Assembly: GCA_046329535.1 (NCBI GenBank)
Contig: JAXLUN010000002.1
Location: forward strand, 372,001-436,000
Reading direction: 5' to 3'
Source of the DNA: Bog-950 sp046329535
GTDB taxonomy: Bacteria > Bacteroidota > Bacteroidia > Chitinophagales > LD1
DNA length: 64,000 bases
How positions within the stretch are numbered: the first letter of the stretch is position 1; every line of letters starts with the position of its first letter. Both the position numbers and the translations under genes were made by a program. Below, piece by piece: positions 8,510 to 18,600 of the stretch. The notes beneath the pieces were generated by a model that was not told the origin of the DNA, ran no database searches, and worked only from the letters and a program-made list of their open reading frames with translations.

Positions 8510-10078
8510 TTAAAAAATATCTAGTGTAACAGCTTCTCCTTTTATGCGTTGGTGCAAAGGTTTCACGGCATTTGCTTTATCCACTAAAAATATTCTGCCT
8601 TGCAGGCATTTTCTTTCCTTCAAAAAACGAACGGCATCTACCTCTGAAGCGGCATACCGGATATTGCGCTGAGCATAAAAAACTATCTGCGGACTGATTT
8701 CTTCAATATTGGAAAAAACTATTTCATCCGAATTTGACTCAGCCTTTATTTTCTCTCCTACCGCTCTGGCTTCGGAGTAAACAGTCTGTTCGCCCCCCCT
8801 CCAGGCGGGTTTATTCATCAATTGAAACTGAATAATCAGTAAACTGGTGGTTACCACTAAGCCCCATCGCAACTGATTGCCGCTTAATGCACCACTCTTC
8901 TTTACTTTATCGTAGAGTATGCCCAGTAAAACGCTGAAGAAAAGTGAGGCATACATCACCGAAAAATCCTGCACGGAGTAATTGAGAAACACCACATGCA
9001 GCAAAATAAGCGGGGTTATACTCAGCCAGATAAAACGATATCCGTTTTCGCTGAAAACAATTTTCATTTTCTTTCGGCTGATAATAAGCCAAACGAAAAT
9101 TAATATGAGTACATAAACCACCACATAGTGAATGAAATAGTTGTAGAGCACCGTCTTGACAAGCCACATGTATGAAAACATAAAATGCCACAACCCCTGG
9201 TTGGTTTCTTCGAGACTTCCGCGAATGATATAGCGGTTGAACATCTCTTCCATATAGGCGCTCACTCCGTTTATTTGTGAGTATTGATACACAATGAGCC
9301 GTAGCACCATCAGGGAGGTGATGATGGTGCTCCATATCAGCACATTGAATCCTTTATTTCCCCGCACATGCAGCAAGGAATAAACCAGCACTCCGAATGC
9401 AAAAAACACCCCCAACCACGAAGTATATATCATGAGAGCCAATACCGACACATAAAGGAAAATATACTTGGGAGAACGAAACCTCTGACGGATAATCATT
9501 TTAAGAGCCGTGTATACGCCTATAATGAACAGAGTATGCACAGCCATATCGCTCATGTATACATTGCCCTGAAACCAAAGTGTAACCGGCAGAAACATAT
9601 ACACGATAAATGCTACTAAACCCGGACGGTACGGAAGATTACGAGCCCTGCTGAAACTTAACAGACAAACCGTAAAATAAACAAACAAACCACTAATGAA
9701 ATGGAGCAACATATTGAAAATCTGCAAGGGCCATACATCTGGCCGGATATGCAGCAATTTGAACAGAACAAATGGAAAATAGTAAGCAAACGGAGGATGC
9801 GATACGTAGTAATAATTACCTTCTTTATCAATCATTCTGCCGCTTTGGTTGGCGCTGTTATTAATAAACTTATCAGCTGGGTTATTGAAAGTCATTACCG
9901 GATTATAGCCGTAGGGCTCTATACCGTTATCGTACCATATCTGCATTATGCGCAGCGAAATACTGGTGCAGAACTCGTGATGCTTGGATAAAGGGCGTTT
10001 GAGTTGCGGCCAACGAACCAGCACCGAAAGCAAAAAGATTCCGATGAGTATGGGAAATGTTCGTTTAATAAAATCCAT
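8510..10078 (-). CDS. GT39-like integral membrane glycosyltransferase
   Basis: 522 residues with about ten hydrophobic segments. The first periplasmic loop has RPLSKHHEF, in the place where GT39/ArnT-type enzymes carry their acidic catalytic residue, followed by YVSHPPFAYYFPF, a His-Pro-Pro motif common in such polyprenyl-sugar-dependent enzymes. The C-terminal periplasmic part is about 80 residues. Inference: it moves a sugar from a polyprenyl phosphate carrier to lipid or protein; acceptor unknown. It lies between the terminator behind asnS and the oxygenase gene. Confidence 0.7.
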   Translation of the reverse strand: MDFIKRTFPILIGIFLLSVLVRWPQLKRPLSKHHEFCTSISLRIMQIWYDNGIEPYGYNPVMTFNNPADKFINNSANQSGRMIDKEGNYYYVSHPPFAYYFPFVLFKLLHIRPDVWPLQIFNMLLHFISGLFVYFTVCLLSFSRARNLPYRPGLVAFIVYMFLPVTLWFQGNVYMSDMAVHTLFIIGVYTALKMIIRQRFRSPKYIFLYVSVLALMIYTSWLGVFFAFGVLVYSLLHVRGNKGFNVLIWSTIITSLMVLRLIVYQYSQINGVSAYMEEMFNRYIIRGSLEETNQGLWHFMFSYMWLVKTVLYNYFIHYVVVYVLILIFVWLIISRKKMKIVFSENGYRFIWLSITPLILLHVVFLNYSVQDFSVMYASLFFSVLLGILYDKVKKSGALSGNQLRWGLVVTTSLLIIQFQLMNKPAWRGGEQTVYSEARAVGEKIKAESNSDEIVFSNIEEISPQIVFYAQRNIRYAASEVDAVRFLKERKCLQGRIFLVDKANAVKPLHQRIKGEAVTLDIF

Positions 10079-10095
10079 AGCTGGGTTTACTGAAC

Positions 10096-10132
10096 GAAAA
10101 TAAAAAAGTCCCTCGCTTAAGGGGAGGGACTT
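10096..10132 (-). terminator. Intrinsic terminator of asnS
   Basis: On the minus strand, 9-bp arms (10124-10132 and 10106-10114, AAGTCCCTC/GAGGGACTT) around a 9-base loop are followed by the complement of AAAATAAAAAA, a good U-tract. It begins 8 bases after the asnS stop codon. Confidence 0.85.
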
Positions 10133-10139
10133 GGTGTTT

Positions 10140-11657
10140 TTAAGGCAGCAATCTTCCGTAGCTGCGCGGGAAAGGTATGGTTTCGCGAATGTGCTGCAGG
10201 CCGCATATCCAGGCTACCAGGCGCTCCAGCCCTAAGCCAAAACCGCTGTGCGGCACATTACCGAATTTGCGCAGGTCAAGATACCATTCAAAGGCACTCA
10301 TAGGTAAATCGTGCTCCACAATTTTACGTTTCAGCCTCTCTATATCGGTTTCGCGCTCACCACCTCCCACAACCTCACCGTAACCTTCAGGAGCCAGTAA
10401 GTCAACTCCTTTAGCGTACCCTTTGTCGGTTTCATCTTCTTTCATGTAAAATGCCTTTACTTCGTGTGGCCAGTTGTAAACCATCACCGGTTGCCCAAAC
10501 ATTTTGGTCAAAACAGTTTCATCGCTTCCGCCAAAATCATCTCCCCGTTTAAAATTCTTCGCGCTGTTCATCCACACCGGAATGTTCAGCAACTTCTCCT
10601 CCAGGTCTTTCACCTCATTCTTGAGCTTATCTATTTTGCTTTGGTTAAAGTTGATTTCACCTTTTTTTAACTCACCGCTGGCAATTTTGGCCTCGCGCTC
10701 ACTTATTTCAACCAGCAAAATGGTCTTGGCATCTTGCAGTTCTTTCTCCTCGCCTTCCAGCATTTGCAGCGAAGTACGGCCGCCAACTTGTTTTTCACCT
10801 TTAATCACATCTACCGCCTCTTCGTATTTCATCCTAATAAACGGTTCGCTCACTTTTTGCAAATACGTGGTATCTCTATCCAATGCCTTGAGCTCCTCTT
10901 GGCGATTTTGCAACACGCTGCCCACCACATACTGAATAAACTCTTCAATAACATCCATATCCATTTTCAAATCGTAGAAAGCCATTTCAGGCTCTATCAT
11001 CCAAAATTCTGAAAGGTGTCTGCGAGTTTTCGATTTCTCGGCACGGAAAGTAGGGCCAAAGGTGTAAATAAGTCCTTGTGCCATGGCCATGGCCTCGCCA
11101 TAAAGCTGTCCGCTTTGCGACAGGTAGGCCGGGTCGCCATAAAAGTCCGTTTCAAATAGCGTAGAAGTTCCTTCACAGGCGTTACCCGTAAAGATGGGTG
11201 CATCCATCTGTACAAAACCCTTCTCCTGAAAAAACTTGTGAATAGAGAAGATAATTTCGTTACGCACACGCATAATGGCCCACTGTCTGCGGCTGCGCAA
11301 CCACAGGTGACGTTTATCCATTAAAAAGTCAACTCCGTGCTCTTTGGGTGTAATGGGGTATTCATCGGCCTCGGCAATAATTTGAAGCGATGAAACATGA
11401 ATCTCATATCCTCCAATTTGTTTTTCATCTTTCACTACCTTGCCGGTAATAGCCAGCGAACTCTCCTGAGGCAAGCGTTTAGCCGCTTCAAAAGCTGCTT
11501 CACCCACCGTATCCAGATTAATAACAGCCTGACAAAAACCGGTGCCATCACGAAAAACCATAAACACGATTGTTTTGCTGTCGCGTTTTTGTGCGTTCCA
11601 GCCTTTCAGTTCTACTTCCTGTCCTTCGAACTTCGATAAATATTGAATGTAAGCCAT
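10140..11657 (-). CDS. asnS: Asparagine--tRNA ligase
   Basis: 505 residues. An N-terminal OB-fold anticodon-binding domain (GWNAQKRDSKTIVFMVFRDG) is followed by a class II synthetase core: motif 2 region FRAEKSKTRRHLSEFWMIEPE and C-terminal motif 3 GFGLGLERLVAWICG. SGQLYGEAMAMA helps separate AsnRS from AspRS. It is longer than the roughly 466-residue E. coli enzyme because of a charged, helical stretch at about residues 300-355 (EISEREAKIASG through VKDLEEKL). It joins Asn to tRNA-Asn in the cytoplasm. A terminator follows directly. Confidence 0.96.
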   Translation of the reverse strand: MAYIQYLSKFEGQEVELKGWNAQKRDSKTIVFMVFRDGTGFCQAVINLDTVGEAAFEAAKRLPQESSLAITGKVVKDEKQIGGYEIHVSSLQIIAEADEYPITPKEHGVDFLMDKRHLWLRSRRQWAIMRVRNEIIFSIHKFFQEKGFVQMDAPIFTGNACEGTSTLFETDFYGDPAYLSQSGQLYGEAMAMAQGLIYTFGPTFRAEKSKTRRHLSEFWMIEPEMAFYDLKMDMDVIEEFIQYVVGSVLQNRQEELKALDRDTTYLQKVSEPFIRMKYEEAVDVIKGEKQVGGRTSLQMLEGEEKELQDAKTILLVEISEREAKIASGELKKGEINFNQSKIDKLKNEVKDLEEKLLNIPVWMNSAKNFKRGDDFGGSDETVLTKMFGQPVMVYNWPHEVKAFYMKEDETDKGYAKGVDLLAPEGYGEVVGGGERETDIERLKRKIVEHDLPMSAFEWYLDLRKFGNVPHSGFGLGLERLVAWICGLQHIRETIPFPRSYGRLLP

Positions 11658-11664
11658 GCCTGTT

Positions 11665-11698
11665 GTGTTAAGGTGTTAAGGTGTTAAGGTGTTAAGGT
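11665..11698. repeat. 8-bp tandem repeat (GTGTTAAG x4) in the asnS leader
   Basis: Four perfect copies of GTGTTAAG at 11665-11696 and a partial fifth. They start 8 bases upstream of the asnS start codon, in what would be its 5' untranslated region. Inverted sequence (TTTAACACCTTAATAC) at about 11732-11747 could pair with any one copy. Confidence 0.9.
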
Positions 11699-11837
11699 TG
11701 GTTGGGGACAAGGGTCATAAAACCTTCGCACTTTAACACCTTAATACTTTCGCACCTTTTAAAAGATGGCGAATATAGAAAAGCATTTCATCATCTTACA
11801 CGCTTGAATTGTCGTTTGTTTTTTGAAAATTCGCACC

Positions 11838-13364
11838 GTGTTAAATCAAAGGCTTTCACAGAAACTATTACTGAAGTTATCTCCGCAGCAAATTCAACTC
11901 ATGAAGTTGCTGCAGGTGCCTACTGCGCAGTTGGAACAGCGTATCAAAGAGGAGATTGAGGCCAACCCCGCTTTAGAAGAAGGCGAAGGCGAGGAGGAAG
12001 AGATTGCGCAGACACAAGAGGAAACCACCGAAGCACCCGAGGCTGAAATAGCCGAAGATACTCCCGAAACGGAAGCCGAAGCAGAAGCCAAGGAGGAAGA
12101 AATGCAGGTAGATGACGAGGTGGATATGAGTGAGTATTATGATGAAGATGAGGAAGGAGTAGCGGATTATAAAACCAACGACCCCAACGAATTCACCGAC
12201 CCGGATGATGATAATAAAACCATTCCGGTGGCCGTATCTTCTTCTTTTCATGAGTATCTCGAATCGCAGGTGGGCATGATGGATTTAGATGAGCGTCAAC
12301 AGCAAATAGCCATTCACCTAATTGGTAGTTTAGATGATGATGGATACCTACGCAGAGAACTGGATGCCATAGAAGATGATTTGGTTTTCCGGCAAAACAT
12401 TTCTACCAACCAGCAAGAGTTATTACATGTGTTGGCGCAGATTCAGAAACTGGATCCTCCGGGAATTGGCGCTCGTAATCTGGAAGAATGTTTGCTGCTT
12501 CAACTCAAACGCAAAGAAGAGCCTACGTTATACACCGAAATAGCTATCCGTATTATAGAAAAGCACTTCGATTTGTTTGCCAAAAAACATTACGATAAGC
12601 TGGAACACATTTTTGATATGGATTCGGCTAAGCTGAAGCGTGTGCTCGATGAAATCACAAAACTGAATCCTAAACCAGGAAGTGCTTTCAGCTCAAATGC
12701 CGGAGGGATGCAACTCACTATCATTCCCGATTTTATACTCACTAATACCAACGGTGAACTGTTGGTTACTTTGAATTCCGCCAATGCCCCCGAACTGAGA
12801 GTGAGCAATCATTTTAAGGAGATGATTTCTACCTACAAAAAATCGAAAGAGAAAAGTAAAAGTCAAAAAGAGGCCATTCTTTTTATTAAACAGAAAATAG
12901 ATTCAGCTAAGTGGTTTATAGATGCTATTCAGTCGCGCTACCATACCATGATGATAGTGATGAATACCATTCTGGATTTACAGCGTGAATATCTGGGCAG
13001 TGGTGATGAAACACTAATGCGGCCTATGATATTGAAAGACATTGCAGAAAGAACCGGCCTGGATATTTCAACAGTAAGCCGGGTAGCTAATAGTAAGTAT
13101 GTGCAAACAGAATTCGGAACTATACCGCTCAAGTTTTTCTTTAATGAAGCACTAACCAATGAAGCTGGCGAAGAAGTTTCTACCCGCGAGGTAAAGAAAA
13201 TTCTAAGCGATTTAATTGCTGTAGAAAGTAAAAAGAAACCTATCAGCGACCAGAACCTGACTAAAATACTGAATGAACGCGGCTACAACATTGCCAGAAG
13301 AACAGTAGCCAAATATCGCGAGCAGTTAAACATTCCGGTAGCACGATTGAGGAAAGAGCTTTAA
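11838..13364 (+). CDS. rpoN: RNA polymerase sigma-54 factor
   Basis: About 508 residues. The start is taken as GTG at 11838, because homologues begin close to LNQRLSQKLLLKLSPQQ; a TTG at 11823 in the same frame is the alternative. Region I is the Gln-rich activator-interacting segment (SPQQIQLMKLLQVP). Region II is very acidic (Glu/Asp-rich from about residue 50 to 130). Then come the core-binding domain (LDPPGIGARNLEECL) and the C-terminal RpoN box ARRTVAKYREQL. It directs RNA polymerase to -24/-12 promoters and needs an AAA+ activator; none is encoded here. Confidence 0.95.
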   Translation: MLNQRLSQKLLLKLSPQQIQLMKLLQVPTAQLEQRIKEEIEANPALEEGEGEEEEIAQTQEETTEAPEAEIAEDTPETEAEAEAKEEEMQVDDEVDMSEYYDEDEEGVADYKTNDPNEFTDPDDDNKTIPVAVSSSFHEYLESQVGMMDLDERQQQIAIHLIGSLDDDGYLRRELDAIEDDLVFRQNISTNQQELLHVLAQIQKLDPPGIGARNLEECLLLQLKRKEEPTLYTEIAIRIIEKHFDLFAKKHYDKLEHIFDMDSAKLKRVLDEITKLNPKPGSAFSSNAGGMQLTIIPDFILTNTNGELLVTLNSANAPELRVSNHFKEMISTYKKSKEKSKSQKEAILFIKQKIDSAKWFIDAIQSRYHTMMIVMNTILDLQREYLGSGDETLMRPMILKDIAERTGLDISTVSRVANSKYVQTEFGTIPLKFFFNEALTNEAGEEVSTREVKKILSDLIAVESKKKPISDQNLTKILNERGYNIARRTVAKYREQLNIPVARLRKEL

Positions 13365-13383
13365 ATCCACTATTTCAATTTTC

Positions 13384-13830
13384 ATGCAAATGACCGCTCA
13401 AAACTTAGCAGAACTCTTTGAAAGAGATTTATTGAAACTAAAGGAAGAAATCAGTTTATATACGGAAGAAAAATCCATGTGGATTGTTAAGAATGGAATA
13501 CACAACAGTGCCGGAAACCTCTGTTTACACCTTTTGGGGAACCTGAATCATTTTATTGGAGCTACTCTAGGGCATTCGGGTTATGTTCGTCAGCGGGAGT
13601 TAGAGTTTTCAAAAAAAGATATTCCCAGAACACAACTGCTTTTTGAAATTGATGAAGTCACCGCTTTGGTAAAAGAAACGCTGCAAAAACTTACTCCCAG
13701 CGATCTGGAGAAACAATATCCGCTTCTGAAACACGAACAAGTAGTTTCCACCGAGCAAATGTTGCTTCATTTATTTTCACATCTCAGTTACCATCTGGGC
13801 CAAATCAACTATCATCGAAGATTGCTGTAG
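13384..13830 (+). CDS. DinB-like/DUF1572 family protein
   Basis: 148 residues, all-helical in appearance. His residues are placed as in the DinB/YfiT four-helix bundle: CLHLLGNLNHFIGATLG in the first half and LLHLFSHLSYHLGQINYHR at the end, where His side chains would bind a metal. Members include bacillithiol- or other thiol-dependent transferases, but many have no known role. It starts 20 bp after rpoN on the same strand and may be cotranscribed. Function is not assigned. Confidence 0.75.
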   Translation: MQMTAQNLAELFERDLLKLKEEISLYTEEKSMWIVKNGIHNSAGNLCLHLLGNLNHFIGATLGHSGYVRQRELEFSKKDIPRTQLLFEIDEVTALVKETLQKLTPSDLEKQYPLLKHEQVVSTEQMLLHLFSHLSYHLGQINYHRRLL

Positions 13831-13875
13831 CATGTTTCCCCGTTTTTGCTGCATCTTTTTTAAATAACCAGCTAC

Positions 13876-14511
13876 ATGAAATTTCTTGCCCGTCTTATAT
13901 CTTTTATTTTTCACCCGCTGCTTTTTCCCACATATGCAACTCTACTGATTCTTGCAACCAACCCCAACCGTTTTGGTTATTTTGGTGAGCAATTACATTT
14001 TGTATGGCTCATTATTGTGTCCGCGCTCACATTTGTATTTCCATCTATCTGGATGCTCATGATGAAAAAGCTGGAAATGATAGAATCAGTTCATCTGCAA
14101 ACAGCTAAAGATCGTATCATTCCCTTTATAGCAAGCTCTACATTTTATTTGTGGGCAGCCTGGATGTTTAAACCTAACGTTGAAATGAAAATACCACCCA
14201 ATGAATTGATCTTTTTCATGATGCTTGGCGCCTGCCTTTCTATATTCGCGGCACTTTTTATCAATATTTTCAGCAAGGTTAGCTTACATACTATAGGAGC
14301 CGGTAACCTTCTGGGGCTTGCTATCATATTGCTGCGGGTTTCTACTTATGACCTCCGGTATGTGCTGATTGCGCTGATTGTTTTGGGCGGCATTATAGGG
14401 GCTGCCCGTTTAGTATTAAACGCACATACACAAAGAGAAATTTTTATGGGATATGCTGTTGGCTTCACAGCACAATTTGCTGCGTTTACATTATTACCTA
14501 AACTATTTTAG
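13876..14511 (+). CDS. PAP2-like integral membrane protein
   Basis: 211 residues with six likely transmembrane segments. KVSLHTIGAG (about 135-144) and ARLVLNAHTQREIFMGYAVG (about 176-195) resemble the second and third phosphatase motifs of PAP2 proteins (SxHx and SRxxxxxHxxxDxxxG), but the Lys/Arg-rich first motif is weak (TAKDRIIPF). This is a common Bacteroidota form of the family. A lipid phosphatase role is possible but unproven. It lies in the rpoN-DinB-methyltransferase strand run. Confidence 0.6.
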   Translation: MKFLARLISFIFHPLLFPTYATLLILATNPNRFGYFGEQLHFVWLIIVSALTFVFPSIWMLMMKKLEMIESVHLQTAKDRIIPFIASSTFYLWAAWMFKPNVEMKIPPNELIFFMMLGACLSIFAALFINIFSKVSLHTIGAGNLLGLAIILLRVSTYDLRYVLIALIVLGGIIGAARLVLNAHTQREIFMGYAVGFTAQFAAFTLLPKLF

Positions 14512-14531
14512 ACTGACCTAACTGATCAACC

Positions 14532-15293
14532 ATGAATGTACATTACTGGGATAGAGTGGCCTTAAGCTACGACCATGAAATATTCGATGTTTACCAAAGC
14601 AACAAAGGCCGCAAGCTACAGCGATACTTAAAGAAACATGTAAAAAAAAATGGCTTAGCCATCGATTTCGGCTGCGGAATAGGAAAGGCTTTTTCATTTC
14701 TGTCACCCTCGTTTAAAAATGTAATTGGTATAGACATTTCTCAAAACTGCATTCACACATCTAAAGAAGTTGTAGCCGCTAATTCCTACAAAAACATTCA
14801 GTTAAAACGACTTGATCTGGCTAATCCAAGACTTCAACTACCGGCTTGCGATTTTGCCGTATGCGTTAATGTTGCCATTCTTCCAGACATCAAAAAGAAT
14901 CACGGAATCATTAAGAATATTTCTAAAACATTGAAAAAAAACGGAACCGGGATATTTGTTATTCCCTCTCTTGAATCTGCATTGTTTGCTACACAGCGAA
15001 TGATGACCTGGTACGAAAAAGATGGCATTAGTGCGGAACGCATTCCAAACTCTGACTTTGTACACATTCCAGCAGACAAGAAATCAGTCGTACAAGGCTT
15101 AGTGCGTATTGACCATGAGCCAACCAAACATTATCTGCATGCCGAGATACTGGCACTCTTTACCACGTACGGACTTGCTGTTACCAAAATTGAAAAACTG
15201 GAGTACGAGTGGACTACAGAGTTTGCCGAACCACCAGCCTGGATGAATGAGCCATTTCCATGGGATTGGATGGTAGAATGTCGAAAGATGTAA
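14532..15293 (+). CDS. Class I SAM-dependent methyltransferase
   Basis: 253 residues. Motif I is AIDFGCGIGKAFSFL (about 43-57), followed by VIGIDIS (acidic end of strand 2) and CDFAVCVNVAILPDI, then LKKNGTGIFVIPS in the motif III position: the Rossmann methyltransferase core in order. The last 90 residues form a substrate cap of unknown specificity. It starts 20 bp after the PAP2-like gene and is followed 72 bp later by feoA. Substrate unknown. Confidence 0.82.
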   Translation: MNVHYWDRVALSYDHEIFDVYQSNKGRKLQRYLKKHVKKNGLAIDFGCGIGKAFSFLSPSFKNVIGIDISQNCIHTSKEVVAANSYKNIQLKRLDLANPRLQLPACDFAVCVNVAILPDIKKNHGIIKNISKTLKKNGTGIFVIPSLESALFATQRMMTWYEKDGISAERIPNSDFVHIPADKKSVVQGLVRIDHEPTKHYLHAEILALFTTYGLAVTKIEKLEYEWTTEFAEPPAWMNEPFPWDWMVECRKM

Positions 15294-15365
15294 GTTAATT
15301 TTGTCCATATCTATTGACAAAAGTTGTTCTTACTTTTAAATTGTTAGAAACGCGAGCATACCTGA

Positions 15366-15611
15366 ATGAAACCCCTGCACAAACTGACACCCGGAGAGAA
15401 AGCCTATATAGTAGATATGCGAAACTCTAAACTATCAGAAAAATTATTTGAACTGGGTGTTTTTCCCGGTGCGTTAGTAGAAATGAAAGAGAATTGCCGT
15501 TCGAATAATTCATTGGTGGTAGCCATTAACAACCACACATTTAATATTTACAAAAAAGCGGCTGAGACTATTATTACTAATGCCGTCAGTTTTGAAATTA
15601 GCTTGAACTAA
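15366..15611 (+). CDS. FeoA-domain protein, stand-alone
   Basis: 81 residues. LTPGEKAYIVDM, then KLFELGVFPGALVEMKE and a late VVAINNHTFNIYKKAAETI follow the SH3-like FeoA fold. FeoA proteins assist the FeoB ferrous-iron transporter, but no feoB is adjacent, and free-standing FeoA-like proteins can have other partners. Its stop overlaps that of the convergent coiled-coil gene by four bases. Confidence 0.8.
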   Translation: MKPLHKLTPGEKAYIVDMRNSKLSEKLFELGVFPGALVEMKENCRSNNSLVVAINNHTFNIYKKAAETIITNAVSFEISLN

Positions 15612-18600
15612 TTTTTAATCATCTCATACACCACGCAACGATTTTGTTTCAATAACTCCTCCGGACAATTTGAGTTAGCACATCCGTTTCTGGAAATATT
15701 GCTTCCAAAGTATGAAGATTTTATTCTATCAATACCTAATCCATACTGTATCAATTGCCGAAGAACTGCATCCGACCTCCATAAAGAGGTTTGGCGTGGA
15801 TTGTTTTCATCAGAAGATGCCAAGGCATAAATTTTTATAGAAGCGGTAGGGTCAGCCAGTATTAAACTTGCAATGTCTTTCAAGCGTTGTTTGTCGGCAG
15901 AACGAAGTTCATGGCTGTTTTTATCGAAACAAACTACAGGTATATCGGCATCTAGAGATTTTTCGGATATGTTTTTCTTGAAATTGGTTAAGTTTTTATC
16001 TGAAGCTGCTACCGTTTCTGAATTTTTAATCTGCTTATTAAGCTCGCCTTCAGATGTTGCAACGGTAGAATTTTGCTGCGTATTTATCGATGCACTTTTC
16101 TGAATTGCTTCGCGGGCTATTTTCAAGTGCCGCAATGAATCCTCAATAGCTTTTTTATCCTCTGCTAAACGTTGTTCCTCTTCCTTTTTCTTCTCCGCTT
16201 CCAGAACCGCAAATTTTCTTCTTTCCTGTTCCTTTATCACTCTATCCTCCTCTTCTCTCAACCTTTTTTGCTCTTCGACTTGCTCCTTTTTTTCTTTTTC
16301 TTCCTTCTCTTTCTTGAGCAACTCCTGCTGCTCAATTCGAAGTCGTTCATTCTCTTCAGCCTTCTGTTTTTCTTTAAGTTCTTTTTCCTGAGCTGCCTTA
16401 CGGACATCTTCAGCTTCCTTTAGCTTCTTTGCAGCTGCCTCTTCTTGTGAGCGCTTCAATGCCTCAGCCTCAGCCTTAACTTTTGCCTCTTTTACTTCAT
16501 TAGCAATTCTATCCTGTTCTGCCTTCAGTTTATTCAAAGAGTCTTCAAATGCTGCTTTTGCTGCAGTTATCTCAGCTTGTTCACGTGCTTTTCTTTCTTC
16601 AATTTCTCTAACCATACGTTCGTGCTCGGCAATAGCGCGATTAATTGAATCCTCTCTGTTTTTTCGTTGTTCTTCTAATATTGCTTCTTGCTTAATTCTC
16701 TCTTGTTCTGCAATTACACGATTCAAAGAATCTTCATTCATTTTCTTCCGGGTGGATAATAGCTCCTGAGTCATTTTCTCAATTTCCATCTTCGCTCGGT
16801 TAATTGAATCTTCAAAAGCCGCTTTATCAGCCATAATTTTTACTCTGGAGATAGAGTCTTCTATGGCCTTTTGTCTTGCAATTGCCGCTGCCTGGGCCAA
16901 TCGATTTTTGGCTTCTATTTCTTGTGCTAAGCGCTCCTGTTCTGCTTTTGCTTTTGCCACCGAATCGTCAATCAATTTTTGCTTTACCACTTGTATCGCA
17001 TTAGCTATCGAGTCGTTGTATGCCTTTTTGGCGGCCAGTTCTGCCTGCGCCTTTGCAAAAGATTCTGCTAATAATTTCTTATCATTTTCTGCTTTCAGCT
17101 GGGCAACCAATGCTTCTGTTTTCTGTTTTTCAATAGCAAGCAGTCTTGCTTCTTCTTCCTGAGCTTTCTTAACAGCCTGCTCTTCTTCACGTTTTTTCTT
17201 TTCTGCAAGCTCTCTTGCTTTTCGATCTGCTTCTTCGCGTTTTTTTAATTCTGCTAAATCTCTACTCATTTTCTCCGCTTCCGCCCTAGCCGCAGCAATT
17301 GAATCTTCCTCTGCTTTTTTTCTGGCTGCAAGTTCTATCTCCTGTTGCTGCTTTTTAGCCGCTAAGAGATTAGCTATCTTTTCCTGTTCATACTTTAAGC
17401 GGGCCAATGAGTCCTCAAAAGCTTTTTTACGTTCTAATGCCGCTACCTTCTGTACAGAATCTTCGTATGCTCTTTTTTCAGCCTCATGTATAGCTGCTCT
17501 ATCCAGCTCAGCTTTAGCGCGGGTTATGGAGTCCTCTACAAATTTCCTGCGCACTTCGGCTAGAAATTTAGCCCGTTCCTGCGCGGCTAACTCCTCCGCT
17601 TTCTTTTTTTCTGCTGCTCTTCGTTCTGCTTCTGCCTGCTGAGCTTCTTTTACAGCGGCCTGCTCTAAAGCAATTTGCTTGGATTCTGCTTCCTCACGCC
17701 TCTTCTTTTCCGCTTGCTCTTTAGCTTTCTTTTCAAAAACAAGCTTGGCAGCAGCTACAGAATCTTCATACGCTTTTTTGGCCTTTAGCTCACGAATAAT
17801 TTTTTCTCTTTGGGCTTTTGATCTGGCAATAGAATCATCCAACTCTTTCTTTTTGAATAAAGCCAGTGCCTTAGATACAGAGTCTTGGTATGCTTTTTTG
17901 GCAGCTTGTTCCTTTTCCTGTTTTTCGCGAAGAGCCTTAGCCTGGGCTTCACTTTCTGCTTTAGCTTTTTCGCGGGCAGCCTGTTCAGCAGCAGCTTTCT
18001 CTTTTTCGACCTTCTCTTTAGCAATCGCTTCCTGTTTAGCCTTTTCAGAGGCTGCCAGTTGTTCTTTTTTCTTTTTCTCCTCGGCAATACGATTTTGCTC
18101 TTCCGCCTGTGCCTTCTGCATAGCTTCTTCTTCAGCCTTCTTTTTCAAAGCAGCTTTATCTTTTTCCTGCTGAATTGCGGCCTGCTTAGCGAAGATCACA
18201 GAATCCTGAACGTATTTTTTGCGAGCAATAGCTGCATTCAATAGTTTCAAAGAATCGGCATTTGGCTGGATGCTAACAGACAAATTTGTTTCCTTGTTTT
18301 TGTTCTGTTTCGCATTCGCTTTAGCTATCGAATCTTGCTTCATTCGTTTAGCCGCCAATGCACGTTCTATTTCTTCCTGTTCTTTTTGTATCGACCTGTT
18401 GATTTGGTCGTTGTTATCGGGCTTAGAATTCTTTTTAGTTACAGCAGCCAGATATTCTTTTTCTTTCCTCTCCAGTTCCTTAGCAATAGAATCATCGTAA
18501 GCAGCTTGCATAGCCGCTAAGTTTTCTGCCTTTTTGTTCTGTTGCTTTTTAATCGCCTCCTGCTCCTTTTGTTTGGCTATAGCCAATTCTACTTCCTTGG

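Noticed and set aside
16172..18520. Several Phe/Leu/Ser-rich plus-strand ORFs opposite the coiled-coil gene
   Set aside because: They are the antisense of Lys/Glu/Ala repeats (AAG and GAA codons read as CTT and TTC), so long open frames arise without coding.
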